From Persebacter sp051009035 (lineage in GTDB: Bacteria > Pseudomonadota > Gammaproteobacteria > Tethybacterales > Persebacteraceae), in NCBI GenBank assembly GCA_051009035.1, contig JBPCWY010000028.1:1-20304 (forward strand): 20,304 nucleotides of DNA. Reading direction: 5' to 3'. Below are positions 13,508 through 19,987 of this stretch, in pieces. Positions within the stretch are counted from its first letter, which is position 1, and every line of letters starts with the position of its first letter. The translations under genes and the position numbers were made by a program. The notes below the pieces were generated by a model that had not been told where the DNA came from, made no database searches, and saw only the letters and a program-made list of their open reading frames with translations.

Positions 13508-14389
13508 TTAATCCGCGCTGCAAACGCGGTTGCGCCCGCCGTTTTTGGCTTCGTAAAGCGCTTTGTCGGCGCGTTTGATGGCGTCGTTAATGCCGTTTTC
13601 GTCTTCGCAATCCACGGGCGAAACGCCGGAGCTAATCGTCAGGCGGAGCGTAATGCCGCCGGATTCGCAGGGCGATTCTTCAAAATTGGCGCGGATTTTT
13701 TCGCCGGTCAGAATGCTGTTTTCAATATTGGAATTAATAAACAGCACGATAAATTCTTCGCCGCCGAAACGGGCGCAAATATCGCTTTCGCGGATGCTGC
13801 CGCGGATAATTTCGGCGGCGTGTTTGAGCGCCGCATCGCCGACCAAATGCCCGTATTTGTCGTTGACGGATTTGAAATGGTCAATGTCGCCGATGAGAAC
13901 GGACGCCGGCTGGCGGTTGCGCGCGGCGATTTGGATTTGGTGCCGCGCCGCCTGAAAAAAGTAATGGCGGTTATACAATCCGGTCAGCGAATCGGTAAAA
14001 CTAATTTCTTCCAAATCCTGGTAGTTGCGGTCCATGTGTTTTTTCATGTCGTAAACCTGCCGCATTAAAAAACCGATTTCGTCATCGTGAAACGCGCGGT
14101 CCTCAACCGGTTTGCCGTTGCGAATGTCTTGAATGTCGGCGGCGAAACGGCGGACGGGGAGCAGCAATTTTTCGCGCACATAGACGAGCATCGCCGCGAC
14201 TAATCCGGCAAACAGCAACAACGCCGCCAGCAACCCGGCAAACGCCGCGCCGCCGCCGCTTTCCGGCGGGGCGGACAAAAAGAAAGCGCCCGCCAGCGCG
14301 CCCGCAGCCGCGAGCAAAAATGCGAAAGCCGCGCCGAGATACGCAAAAAACTTTCCAATCGCAATGCGCGAAAATAATCCTTTTAACAT
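13508..14389 (-). CDS. Membrane-bound diguanylate cyclase (HAMP-like plus GGDEF)
   Basis: Makes cyclic di-GMP from two GTP at the inner membrane. The product is 293 residues. Two hydrophobic segments (about 15-38 and 48-71) enclose only about ten residues, so there is almost no periplasmic sensor. A HAMP-like linker follows (about 72-121, LLLPVRRF and DDEIG). The GGDEF domain covers about 125-290: FTDSLTGLYNR, GDIDHFKSVNDKYGH with the metal-binding Asp168, active site GGEEF (209-213), and the product-inhibition I-site RESD (200-203) exactly five residues before it. It therefore looks active and feedback-regulated. A minus-strand TAGAAT ends 6 bases before the ATG and no Shine-Dalgarno sequence is present. 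No phosphodiesterase or effector gene is nearby. Confidence 0.94.
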   Translation of the reverse strand: MLKGLFSRIAIGKFFAYLGAAFAFLLAAAGALAGAFFLSAPPESGGGAAFAGLLAALLLFAGLVAAMLVYVREKLLLPVRRFAADIQDIRNGKPVEDRAFHDDEIGFLMRQVYDMKKHMDRNYQDLEEISFTDSLTGLYNRHYFFQAARHQIQIAARNRQPASVLIGDIDHFKSVNDKYGHLVGDAALKHAAEIIRGSIRESDICARFGGEEFIVLFINSNIENSILTGEKIRANFEESPCESGGITLRLTISSGVSPVDCEDENGINDAIKRADKALYEAKNGGRNRVCSAD

Positions 14390-14395
14390 GGCGCA

Positions 14396-14401
14396 ATTCT
14401 A
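14396..14401 (-). promoter_or_regulatory. -10-like box of the diguanylate cyclase gene, predicted leaderless
   Basis: TAGAAT on the minus strand (14401-14396) is followed by six bases and then the ATG at 14389. The spacing is the same as upstream of dctQ, moeA and zur. No -35 is recognised. Confidence 0.5.
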
Positions 14402-14885
14402 CCAAATCCGCCCAATTTCCCCAAAACGGCGGCGGCAAAAAGCCGCGCCGCGCAACATTGCGGCGGCGGCGCGAAGATGCGCGGATAAAACGCGGCGGGC
14501 GCGGCGTCTTCCAAACGGCGAAAAAATTGCGCGGCGGACGGGCGGGGCGAAATATGCGCGGCGAAGAAGCGGAATAAATTGTTGCATGAATTGCATGCCA
14601 GTCATTTTTAACCGGCGGGCGGGTTTTGGATTTTGTCATTTCCGGTTTTGGAAACGCCGTGGGCGATTAATCCAAACTAATCAAACGGGGCGAATATTAT
14701 TTTACGGCGGGCGCGGGGTGCTATATTTTTTCGCGCGTTATTTTTGCCGCGGCATGCAAAAGCGGGGCAGTTTTACTTGCCGGAAAATTTGGCAATTGAA
14801 TCGTGCGTTGCGAAGAACTGCGCGTTGTAAAAAATCCGGTAAGGGAAAATAAATTTTTATCCCGCGGTTTTCTGCCGGAAATTAA
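14402..14885. other. Noncoding gap between the diguanylate cyclase gene and zur
   Basis: About 480 bases. The first part is very GC-rich with GCGGCGG runs; the second is AT-richer and includes TTGCATGAATTGCATGC (14582-14598). An ORF on each strand covers much of it, but neither shows a motif, signal peptide or ribosome site, and their arginine-rich content is typical of out-of-frame GC-rich DNA. I see no gene. Confidence 0.5.
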
Positions 14886-14900
14886 TGTTATAATATAGCA
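14886..14900 (+). promoter_or_regulatory. Zur operator overlapping the zur-znuCB promoter
   Basis: TGTTATA-A-TATAGCA is a 7-1-7 inverted repeat with one mismatch, the layout of Fur-family boxes. It resembles the known gammaproteobacterial Zur box core (TGTTATAATATAACA) at nearly every base. It contains the -10 box TATAAT (14889-14894) with an extended -10 TG at 14886-14887, and ends immediately before the zur ATG at 14901. Zinc-loaded Zur bound here would block polymerase, giving autoregulation of the operon. Confidence 0.78.
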
Positions 14901-15350
14901 ATGACCGAATCCGCCCGCAGTTTGTCCGCCGCCGCGTTAGTGCGCGAGGCGGAGCGTTTGTGCGGACGCCGCGATTTGCGGCTGACCGACCTGCGCCGGC
15001 GGGTGTTGAAAATTGTCGGCGGCAGCCGCCGCCCGCTCACCGCTTACGCGATTTTGCGAAAACTCGGCGAAACCGCGCCGCCCACCGCCTACCGCACTTT
15101 GGCGTTTTTGGTGGAGCATGGATTTTTGCATAAGATTCAAACTCTCGGCGCGTATTTTGCGTGCAGCCATCCGCGGCGCGCGCATGCATGTTATTTTTTG
15201 CTGTGCGCGGATTGCGGGCGGTGCGAGGAATGCTGCACCCGGCGCATCGCCGCCGCCGTGGCGTCCGCCGCCGCTGGGAGCGGGTTTGCGCCGCGCGCCG
15301 CCGCGGTGGAAATTACCGGCGTTTGCCGCCGTTGCCGCGCCAAAACATGA
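14901..15350 (+). CDS. zur: Zinc uptake regulator, Fur family
   Basis: Zinc-dependent dimeric repressor of zinc-import genes. The product is 149 residues, a little shorter than E. coli Zur (171). A winged-helix domain (about 27-85) includes LTDLRRRVLKIV and PPTAYRTLAFLVEHGFLHK. The structural zinc site is C102-x2-C105 and C142-x2-C145. The regulatory site appears intact as His77, Cys88, His95 and Glu110, each within one position of the E. coli residues. Together with the neighbouring znuC and znuB this separates Zur from Fur and PerR. The -10 box ends 6 bases before the ATG and no Shine-Dalgarno sequence is seen, so the mRNA is predicted to be leaderless. The TGA overlaps the znuC ATG (ATGA). 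Confidence 0.95.
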   Translation: MTESARSLSAAALVREAERLCGRRDLRLTDLRRRVLKIVGGSRRPLTAYAILRKLGETAPPTAYRTLAFLVEHGFLHKIQTLGAYFACSHPRRAHACYFLLCADCGRCEECCTRRIAAAVASAAAGSGFAPRAAAVEITGVCRRCRAKT

Positions 15351-16066
15351 CCTCCCCGCCGTTGCTTGCCGCGGATAATATTACCGTGCGCCGCGGCGGC
15401 GCGGCGGTATTAAGCGGCGTTTCGCTCGGCGTGGAACAAAACGATTTTGTTACCGTTGTCGGCCCCAACGGCGCGGGCAAAACGACTTTATTAAAATGCA
15501 TGCTCGGATTAACCGCGCCGGACAGCGGAACCGTGCGGCGCGCGGCGGGATTAAAAATCGGTTATGTGCCGCAAAGATTAAACCCCGATTATGCCGTGCC
15601 GATGCGGGCGCGCGCGTTTTTGGCGCTGCATAAAAAAGTTTCCGCCGCCGCGGTTTGCCGCGCCGCCGAAGAAACGGGCGCGGAAGAATTCCTCGCCAGA
15701 CCTTTGCACGCGCTTTCCGGCGGCGAGTTGCAGCGCGTTTTATTGGCGCGCGCGCTTTTGGATTCGCCCGGCATTTTGGCGCTGGACGAACCGGGACAAA
15801 ACCTTGACATTGCCGGGCAGCTGGCGTTTTACCGCTTGTTGTCCGAAGTATATTTGCGGCGCAATATTTCCATTTTAATGGTATCGCACGATTTGCATTT
15901 GGTAATGTCGGCGACGCGGCGGGTGGTGTGTTTATACCGCCATGTTTGTTGCAGCGGCGCGCCGCAGGCGGTGGCGCAAGACCCGGAATTTATTAATTTA
16001 TTTGGCAAAGACATGTCGCGCCTGACCGCCGTATACCACCACGAACACGGACACCGGCACGAATAA
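15347..16066 (+). CDS. znuC: Zinc ABC transporter ATP-binding protein
   Basis: ATPase that powers ZnuB-mediated zinc import across the inner membrane. The start ATG at 15347 overlaps the zur stop; a start at 15161 would run inside zur. The product is 239 residues (E. coli ZnuC has 251). Walker A is GPNGAGKTT (39-47), the Q-loop is YVPQR (73-77), the ABC signature is LSGGE (123-127), Walker B is ILALDEP (143-149) and the switch His is 181 in VSHDLH. The C-terminus YHHEHGHRHE is histidine-rich and could bind zinc, a feature also known from other ZnuC proteins. The TAA overlaps the znuB ATG (TAATG), so zur, znuC and znuB should be translationally coupled. Confidence 0.95.
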   Translation: MTSPPLLAADNITVRRGGAAVLSGVSLGVEQNDFVTVVGPNGAGKTTLLKCMLGLTAPDSGTVRRAAGLKIGYVPQRLNPDYAVPMRARAFLALHKKVSAAAVCRAAEETGAEEFLARPLHALSGGELQRVLLARALLDSPGILALDEPGQNLDIAGQLAFYRLLSEVYLRRNISILMVSHDLHLVMSATRRVVCLYRHVCCSGAPQAVAQDPEFINLFGKDMSRLTAVYHHEHGHRHE

Positions 16067-16863
16067 TGGAGCCGTTTATTATTCGCGCGGCGCTGGCGGG
16101 AATCGGAGTCGCCGTTGTCGCCGGAGTTTTGGGATGTTTTGTCGTTTGGCGGCGCATGGCGTATTTTGGAGACGCGCTTGCGCATGGCGCGTTGCTGGGC
16201 GTGGCGCTGGCGTTGTTGGCGGATTTTCCGGCGCAGTTGGGAATTTTTGCGGCGGGCGCGGTATTTTCTTTTTTATTAGTTTGGTTGCGGCGGCAAAAAC
16301 GCCTCGCTACCGATGTCCTGCTGGGAATTTTAGCGCACGCCGCTTTGGCGGCGGGAATTGTAGCGGCGAGTTTGTCCGGCGCGCAATTTGACCTGCACGC
16401 TTATTTATTCGGCGATATTTTATTTGTTTCGGACGCCGATTTGCTGTGGCTGGGCGGGGGCGGCGCGCTGGCGTTGGCGTTGTTGGCGGCGCGCTGGACG
16501 CAGCTGACTTTGCTGGCGGTGGACGAAGACATTGCCGCCGCCGAAGGCGTTAATCCGTTTCGGGCGAATTTGTTGCTGACGTTGCTGGTGGCGTTGTCGG
16601 TGGCGTTGTCGGTGCGGATAATCGGCGTTTTATTAATTACCGCGCTGCTGATTATTCCGGCGGCAACGGCGCGCCCGTTTGCGGGTTCTCCGGCGGGGAT
16701 GGCGTTGTTATCGGCGGCGTTGGGCGTGCTTGCGGTCATTGCCGGGCTTGCGGGTTCTTTGCATTTTGACGCCCCGGCGGGCGCGTCCATCGTCTCGGCT
16801 TCCGCATTATTATTTGCGCTGTTGCTGCCTTTTTCGGGGCGGCGAAAAAATGCGGGACGATAA
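16066..16863 (+). CDS. znuB: Zinc ABC transporter membrane permease
   Basis: Inner-membrane channel subunit of the zinc importer. The product is 265 residues (E. coli ZnuB has 261), highly hydrophobic with about eight predicted membrane segments. ABC-3 family marks include CFVVWRRMAYFGDALAHGAL near the N-terminus, the TDVLLGIL stretch and VRIIGVLLITALLIIPAATA in the second half. It is the last gene of the zur-znuC-znuB operon. The first hairpin with a U-tract on this strand lies about 320 bases downstream, at 17184-17206. Confidence 0.95.
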   Translation: MEPFIIRAALAGIGVAVVAGVLGCFVVWRRMAYFGDALAHGALLGVALALLADFPAQLGIFAAGAVFSFLLVWLRRQKRLATDVLLGILAHAALAAGIVAASLSGAQFDLHAYLFGDILFVSDADLLWLGGGGALALALLAARWTQLTLLAVDEDIAAAEGVNPFRANLLLTLLVALSVALSVRIIGVLLITALLIIPAATARPFAGSPAGMALLSAALGVLAVIAGLAGSLHFDAPAGASIVSASALLFALLLPFSGRRKNAGR

Positions 16864-16948
16864 AAGAAAGCCGCGTTTTTGATCATAAAATATTTATAAG
16901 ATGCCGGAAAAACATGGCAAAATGTTAAAAATTCTTGGAGAAACTATA

Positions 16949-17233
16949 ATGAAAAAATATTAATTATTGGCGCGTTTGGCGGGCTAGCCGCATCATATCC
17001 CAAAAAAAGGCATTGCAACGAATTACGAAGACCCGCCCCAAGAACAACAACAGCCGCATAAATCGCCGTGTTCCAACCGGGTAGCAGTTATCACGGGATG
17101 GTTGTCTGCTTGCAATGATGTCCGGCGGGATTTGGCAAGCGGCGGCGCGGTGCAAAAAACGGAGCAGGCGGTTAATATTTTTTGGCGGAACGGCCGCCCG
17201 TTTTTTATTTCCAAAAAATTAAGGCGCGGTTAA
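16949..17233 (+). pseudogene. Possible small exported protein gene broken by two homopolymer frameshifts
   Basis: A good ribosome site (TTGGAG, 8 bases upstream) precedes ATG 16949, but the frame stops after four codons. Adding one base to the A6 run (16952-16957) gives MKKILIIGAFGGLAAS, a typical signal-peptide start. Removing one base from the A7 run (17002-17008) then returns to an open frame reading KKGIATNYEDPPQEQQ and on to a TAA at 17231-17233, about 95 residues in all. The predicted mature part has two Cys and ends in KKLRRG. I do not recognise a family. The 3' end would overlap znuA by 15 bases and contains the terminator hairpin at 17184-17206, which argues against it. The region may simply be noncoding. 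Confidence 0.35.
17184..17206 (+). terminator. Rho-independent terminator after znuB
   Basis: GGCGG (17184-17188) pairs with CCGCC (17194-17198) around AACGG, followed by CG and six T (17201-17206). It is oriented to end plus-strand transcripts from zur-znuCB or the small broken gene, just before the convergent znuA. Confidence 0.6.
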
Positions 17234-18190
17234 ACAGCGGGCGAATGCGCGTCCCATGTTTTGCATTAAATTAAAATACAAATCTTTGCCGGGCGGCAAA
17301 CCCGCGCCCAGCGGGGAGACGACGACAATTTCCATTTGCGCGTTTTCGGTGAAAGCGGCGAGCATGCGCGGCGGCGTTTGGGGTTCGGCAAACAAACAGC
17401 GAATGTTGTGTTTTGCCGCGGCGCGGCGCGCGTCCTGCAACCGCCGCGCCGAAGTTTTTCCGCCGTGTCCGCCCGGCGCAACGGCGGGCATAAGCCCGTA
17501 GCGATGTTCAAAATATTGGTAGGCGTCGTGCGCCGCCGCATAGCGTCCGCGCGCGCCCGACAACATTTCGGCAAGCGCCGCATCCAGCGCGGTTAATTTT
17601 TCGTCCAAACGGCGCGCGTTGGCTTCGTATTCGGCGCGGCGCGCCGGGCGGATTTCGGCAAGCGTTTGCGCCATTTGCCGGACAATATGCCGCGCCCGTT
17701 GCGGGTCCAGCCAAAGGTGAAAATCTTTTGCGCCCGCCGCATGTTCTTCTTCATGCTCATGCGCTTTTTCGTGTTCGCCGCCGTGTTCGTCATGTTCGCC
17801 GTTTTCTTTTTCGTGCGCACCGTGTTCGTCGTCCGCGTGCACGCCGCGGGCGGGCAACAATGTTATGCCCCGCGCAACCGGCACGCGGTGCACGGCGGGC
17901 GGCAAAGAATCCAAAGCGCCGCGCAAAAATGTTTCAAAGTGTTCGCCGATATAAAACACCGCCGCCGCGCCGTGCAGCGCGCGCGCCTGCGAAGGCGAAA
18001 GGCGCGCCGTGTGCGGCGAATCGGCGGGCGGAATGACAAGAATCACATTATCGTCTTCAACCGCAACGCCCGCCAATAAAGAATGCAACGGCGCGATGCT
18101 CGCCGCCAGCGGCGGTTCCGCCGCCCCCGCCGCCGCCCCCAAAGCCGCCGCTGCGCCGCAAACAAATTTAATAATATTTTTGACGGACAT
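17219..18190 (-). CDS. znuA: Zinc ABC transporter periplasmic binding protein
   Basis: Captures zinc in the periplasm and hands it to ZnuBC. The 323-residue product has an N-terminal signal sequence (about 1-24, cleavage likely near AGAAEPP). The three zinc-binding His of the family appear as His60 (SPHTA), His158 (DFHLWLDP) and His221 (AAAHDAYQYFE). A loop at about 118-150 is extremely rich in His, Glu and Asp, a known zinc-gathering loop of ZnuA proteins. Two positions differ from E. coli: the acidic residue before His60 is Pro59, and the usual DPLG near the C-terminus is SPLG (292-295). It is encoded separately from zur-znuCB and on the opposite strand. A minus-strand TATAAT (18210-18205) ends 14 bases before the ATG, giving a very short leader. 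No clear Zur box is seen there. Confidence 0.95.
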   Translation of the reverse strand: MSVKNIIKFVCGAAAALGAAAGAAEPPLAASIAPLHSLLAGVAVEDDNVILVIPPADSPHTARLSPSQARALHGAAAVFYIGEHFETFLRGALDSLPPAVHRVPVARGITLLPARGVHADDEHGAHEKENGEHDEHGGEHEKAHEHEEEHAAGAKDFHLWLDPQRARHIVRQMAQTLAEIRPARRAEYEANARRLDEKLTALDAALAEMLSGARGRYAAAHDAYQYFEHRYGLMPAVAPGGHGGKTSARRLQDARRAAAKHNIRCLFAEPQTPPRMLAAFTENAQMEIVVVSPLGAGLPPGKDLYFNLMQNMGRAFARCLTAP

Positions 18191-18204
18191 GTTATTGAAG
18201 CGGA

Positions 18205-18210
18205 ATTATA
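18205..18210 (-). promoter_or_regulatory. -10 box of znuA
   Basis: A perfect TATAAT on the minus strand lies 14 bases before the znuA ATG, with an estimated leader of 7-8 bases and no Shine-Dalgarno sequence. AAGCGG/CCGCTT inverted arms flank the hexamer at 17-base spacing. They do not resemble the Zur box of the zur promoter. Confidence 0.5.
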
Positions 18211-18378
18211 CTTGATTTTGCCGCTTTTGCAAAGGCGGGAGTTTTTTTAATTAATTCCGCCATTCCCTGCAAGCGGAAATCCAGAGTGCGGGGACGGGGG
18301 AATCCCGCCGCCCGCCGTTAGTTGCCGCCTGCCGTTAGCCGCAATCCGCAAGCCGCAAAAATTTACTTTCACGCTTCG

Positions 18379-18480
18379 CCATTCCCGCGTAGGCGGGAAT
18401 CCAAAGAGTTAATTTTGGTAAATTGGTAAAATTGTAAAACAATGCCGGGCATTTTGGATTTCCGCCTACGCGGGAATGAC
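18379..18480. repeat. Inverted pair of palindromic 20-mers between znuA and the OYE-family gene
   Basis: ATTCCCGCGTAGGCGGGAAT (18381-18400) and ATTTCCGCCTACGCGGGAAT (18458-18477) face each other, flanked by CCAAAGAG and TTTTGGA. The 57-base core (TTGGTAAATTGGTAAAATTG) is unlike that of copies A and B. A degenerate single copy lies at 18259-18283. The rest of the 18191-18539 gap is noncoding. Confidence 0.75.
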
Positions 18481-18519
18481 GGGCGGGGCGGGTTTTCGGA
18501 CGGGCGGGGCGGGTTTTCG
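18478..18519 (+). repeat. Two perfect 21-bp tandem units
   Basis: GACGGGCGGGGCGGGTTTTC plus G occurs at 18478-18498 and again at 18499-18519 with no mismatch. The first unit starts inside the terminal GAC of the adjoining inverted repeat. Confidence 0.85.
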
Positions 18520-18539
18520 CTTTGCCCGGATTTTCATGT

Positions 18540-19724
18540 TTACTGCATGTCTTCCAAATAGCGGCGGTGTCCTTCCAAAACGGGGAGCGAAAGGTCGGCG
18601 GCATTGTTTTCGGCGAGCAGTTTTAATTGGTGGCAAAACCAGTTTAATACCGCGCCGCGCGGCAGCGAATCGGCGGGCGGAAAATTGCGTTCCTCCGCGG
18701 GGGCGGATTCAATTTCGCCTTGCAGTAATTTTTTGGGAAACTCCGGCGACATAATAAACGGGCGTCCCATTCCGATTAAATCCGCGCCGCCGCCGGCAAT
18801 CGCATCGTTCATCGCCGCCGCCGAACGAAATCCGCCGGTCACCATCACCGGAATATTTAACGCCGCTTTGACATCCCGCGCGTATTCCAAAAAATACGCC
18901 TCGCGCGCAATGGATGTTTTTTTCGGCGTGTGTTGGTAAGAGACGGGCGCTTCAAAATTGCCGCCGGAAATTTCCACAAAATCAACGCCTTCTTTTTCCA
19001 ATAAACGCGCCGCGGCGACGCTGTCTTCGCCGCTAAAACCGCCTTTCTGAAAATCCGAAGAATTAAGTTTTACCGCGATAATAAAACCGCCGCCCGTTGC
19101 GGCGCGCGCGGCGCGGATAACCGAAAGCGCCAGCCGCGCGCGGTTTTCCAAATTGCCGCCCCAGCGGTCGGTGCGGGTATTAATTTTCGGGGATAATGCG
19201 GAACTTAATAGATAACCGTGCGCCGCATGAATTTCCACGCCGTCAAATCCCGCTTCTTCGGCGAGCGCGGCGGAGCGGGCGAATTTTCCGATAATGTTTT
19301 GCATTTCTTTTTCGTCCGCGGCTTGCGGCTTGCCGTAACCCGGCAGCGCCAACGGCAAATCGGAAACGGAAACCGGATGCGGATTAACCGATTCCGGAGT
19401 TTGCCTGCCGGCGTGCGACAATTGCGCCAATATTTTTGCGCCGCCGGATTTCGCCGCCGCCGCAATTTCTGTTACCCGCGCCATATCGGTTTGTTCGTCC
19501 AACACAAAATTTTTGGCGTGTTCCAAATGGCGGCGGTCAACCGGCGTGTTTCCGATAATTAAAACCGCCGCGCCGCTTTTTCCCCAGCGCGCGTATAAAT
19601 TAATATACGCATCGCCCGGATTATTGGCGTCGCCGCACAACGCTTCGGACATCGCCGATTTGACAATGCGGTTTTTAAGCGCCGCGCCGCAAGGCAGTTT
19701 TAATTCCGCATTAATATTAATCAT
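18540..19724 (-). CDS. NADH:flavin oxidoreductase, Old Yellow Enzyme family
   Basis: Cytosolic FMN-dependent TIM-barrel reductase, likely acting on an enone or similar activated alkene; the physiological substrate is unknown. The ATG at 19724 gives 394 residues. An ATG six codons upstream lies before and partly inside the TATAAT box, so it would not be in the predicted transcript. Motifs are QLSHAGRQ (101-108), EIHAAHGYLLSSALSPK (164-180) with the substrate-binding pair His166/His169, NTRTDRWGGNLENR (182-195), EISGGNFE (251-258), VTGGFR (295-300) and GMGRPFI (318-324). The C-terminal cysteine-rich 4Fe-4S motif of 2,4-dienoyl-CoA reductases is absent, so this is the shorter single-domain type. 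No redox partner or pathway gene lies beside it. Confidence 0.92.
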   Translation of the reverse strand: MININAELKLPCGAALKNRIVKSAMSEALCGDANNPGDAYINLYARWGKSGAAVLIIGNTPVDRRHLEHAKNFVLDEQTDMARVTEIAAAAKSGGAKILAQLSHAGRQTPESVNPHPVSVSDLPLALPGYGKPQAADEKEMQNIIGKFARSAALAEEAGFDGVEIHAAHGYLLSSALSPKINTRTDRWGGNLENRARLALSVIRAARAATGGGFIIAVKLNSSDFQKGGFSGEDSVAAARLLEKEGVDFVEISGGNFEAPVSYQHTPKKTSIAREAYFLEYARDVKAALNIPVMVTGGFRSAAAMNDAIAGGGADLIGMGRPFIMSPEFPKKLLQGEIESAPAEERNFPPADSLPRGAVLNWFCHQLKLLAENNAADLSLPVLEGHRRYLEDMQ

Positions 19725-19733
19725 GGCGGCGCA

Positions 19734-19739
19734 ATTATA
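19734..19739 (-). promoter_or_regulatory. -10 box of the OYE-family gene, predicted near-leaderless
   Basis: TATAAT on the minus strand ends 9 bases before the ATG at 19724. The leader would be about 2-3 bases and there is no Shine-Dalgarno sequence. This supports the shorter protein start. Confidence 0.6.
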
Positions 19740-19784
19740 CATGCCAACCCTCCGGTTTTGCTTGGCGGCGAAATAAAAAACATT

Positions 19785-19823
19785 GGATTCCGCTTTTCGC
19801 CGAAATAGCGGAGCCGGGATGAC
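19785..19823. repeat. Degenerate copy of the palindromic repeat
   Basis: GGATTCCGCTTTTCGCC ... GGGATGACG keeps the outer arms of the GGATTCCCGCTTTCGCGGGAATGACG variant, with about a dozen extra bases in the middle. Confidence 0.5.
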
Positions 19824-19883
19824 GGATTATGCGTTTTCGTTTGGCGGGTTTTAGACGGCGGGGAAAGACAAACATAATTTCCG

Positions 19884-19957
19884 TCATTCCTGCGAAGGCA
19901 GGAATCTTTTACTTATTCCGCAATTCCGCAAGAGATTCCTGCCTTCGCAGGAATGAC
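19884..19957. repeat. Short inverted pair of palindromic 20-mers (74 bp)
   Basis: ATTCCTGCGAAGGCAGGAAT (19886-19905) and its complement (19935-19954) are separated by only 29 bases and flanked by GTC/GAC. This is the most compact arrangement of the family in the window. Confidence 0.8.
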
Positions 19958-19963
19958 GGGTAG

Positions 19964-19987
19964 GGAGATTCCGCTTTCGCGGGAATG
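19964..19987. repeat. Additional single palindromic repeat copy
   Basis: GAGATTCCGCTTTCGCGGGAATGG follows the pair above after nine bases. It is one base short of the 20-mer consensus (ATTCCGCTTTCGCGGGAAT). Confidence 0.7.

Noticed and set aside
14582..14598. TTGCATGAATTGCATGC as an operator or attachment site
   Set aside because: A short near-repeat with no second copy, no phage or integrase gene, and no promoter near it.
14103..14639. 178-residue minus-strand ORF upstream of the diguanylate cyclase
   Set aside because: Overlaps the cyclase in another frame, no ribosome site, Arg/Pro-rich noise typical of GC-rich DNA.
18188..18210. Zur box at the znuA promoter
   Set aside because: TGTTATT and ATTATAC half-sites are present but separated by 8 bases, which does not fit the 7-1-7 arrangement seen at zur.
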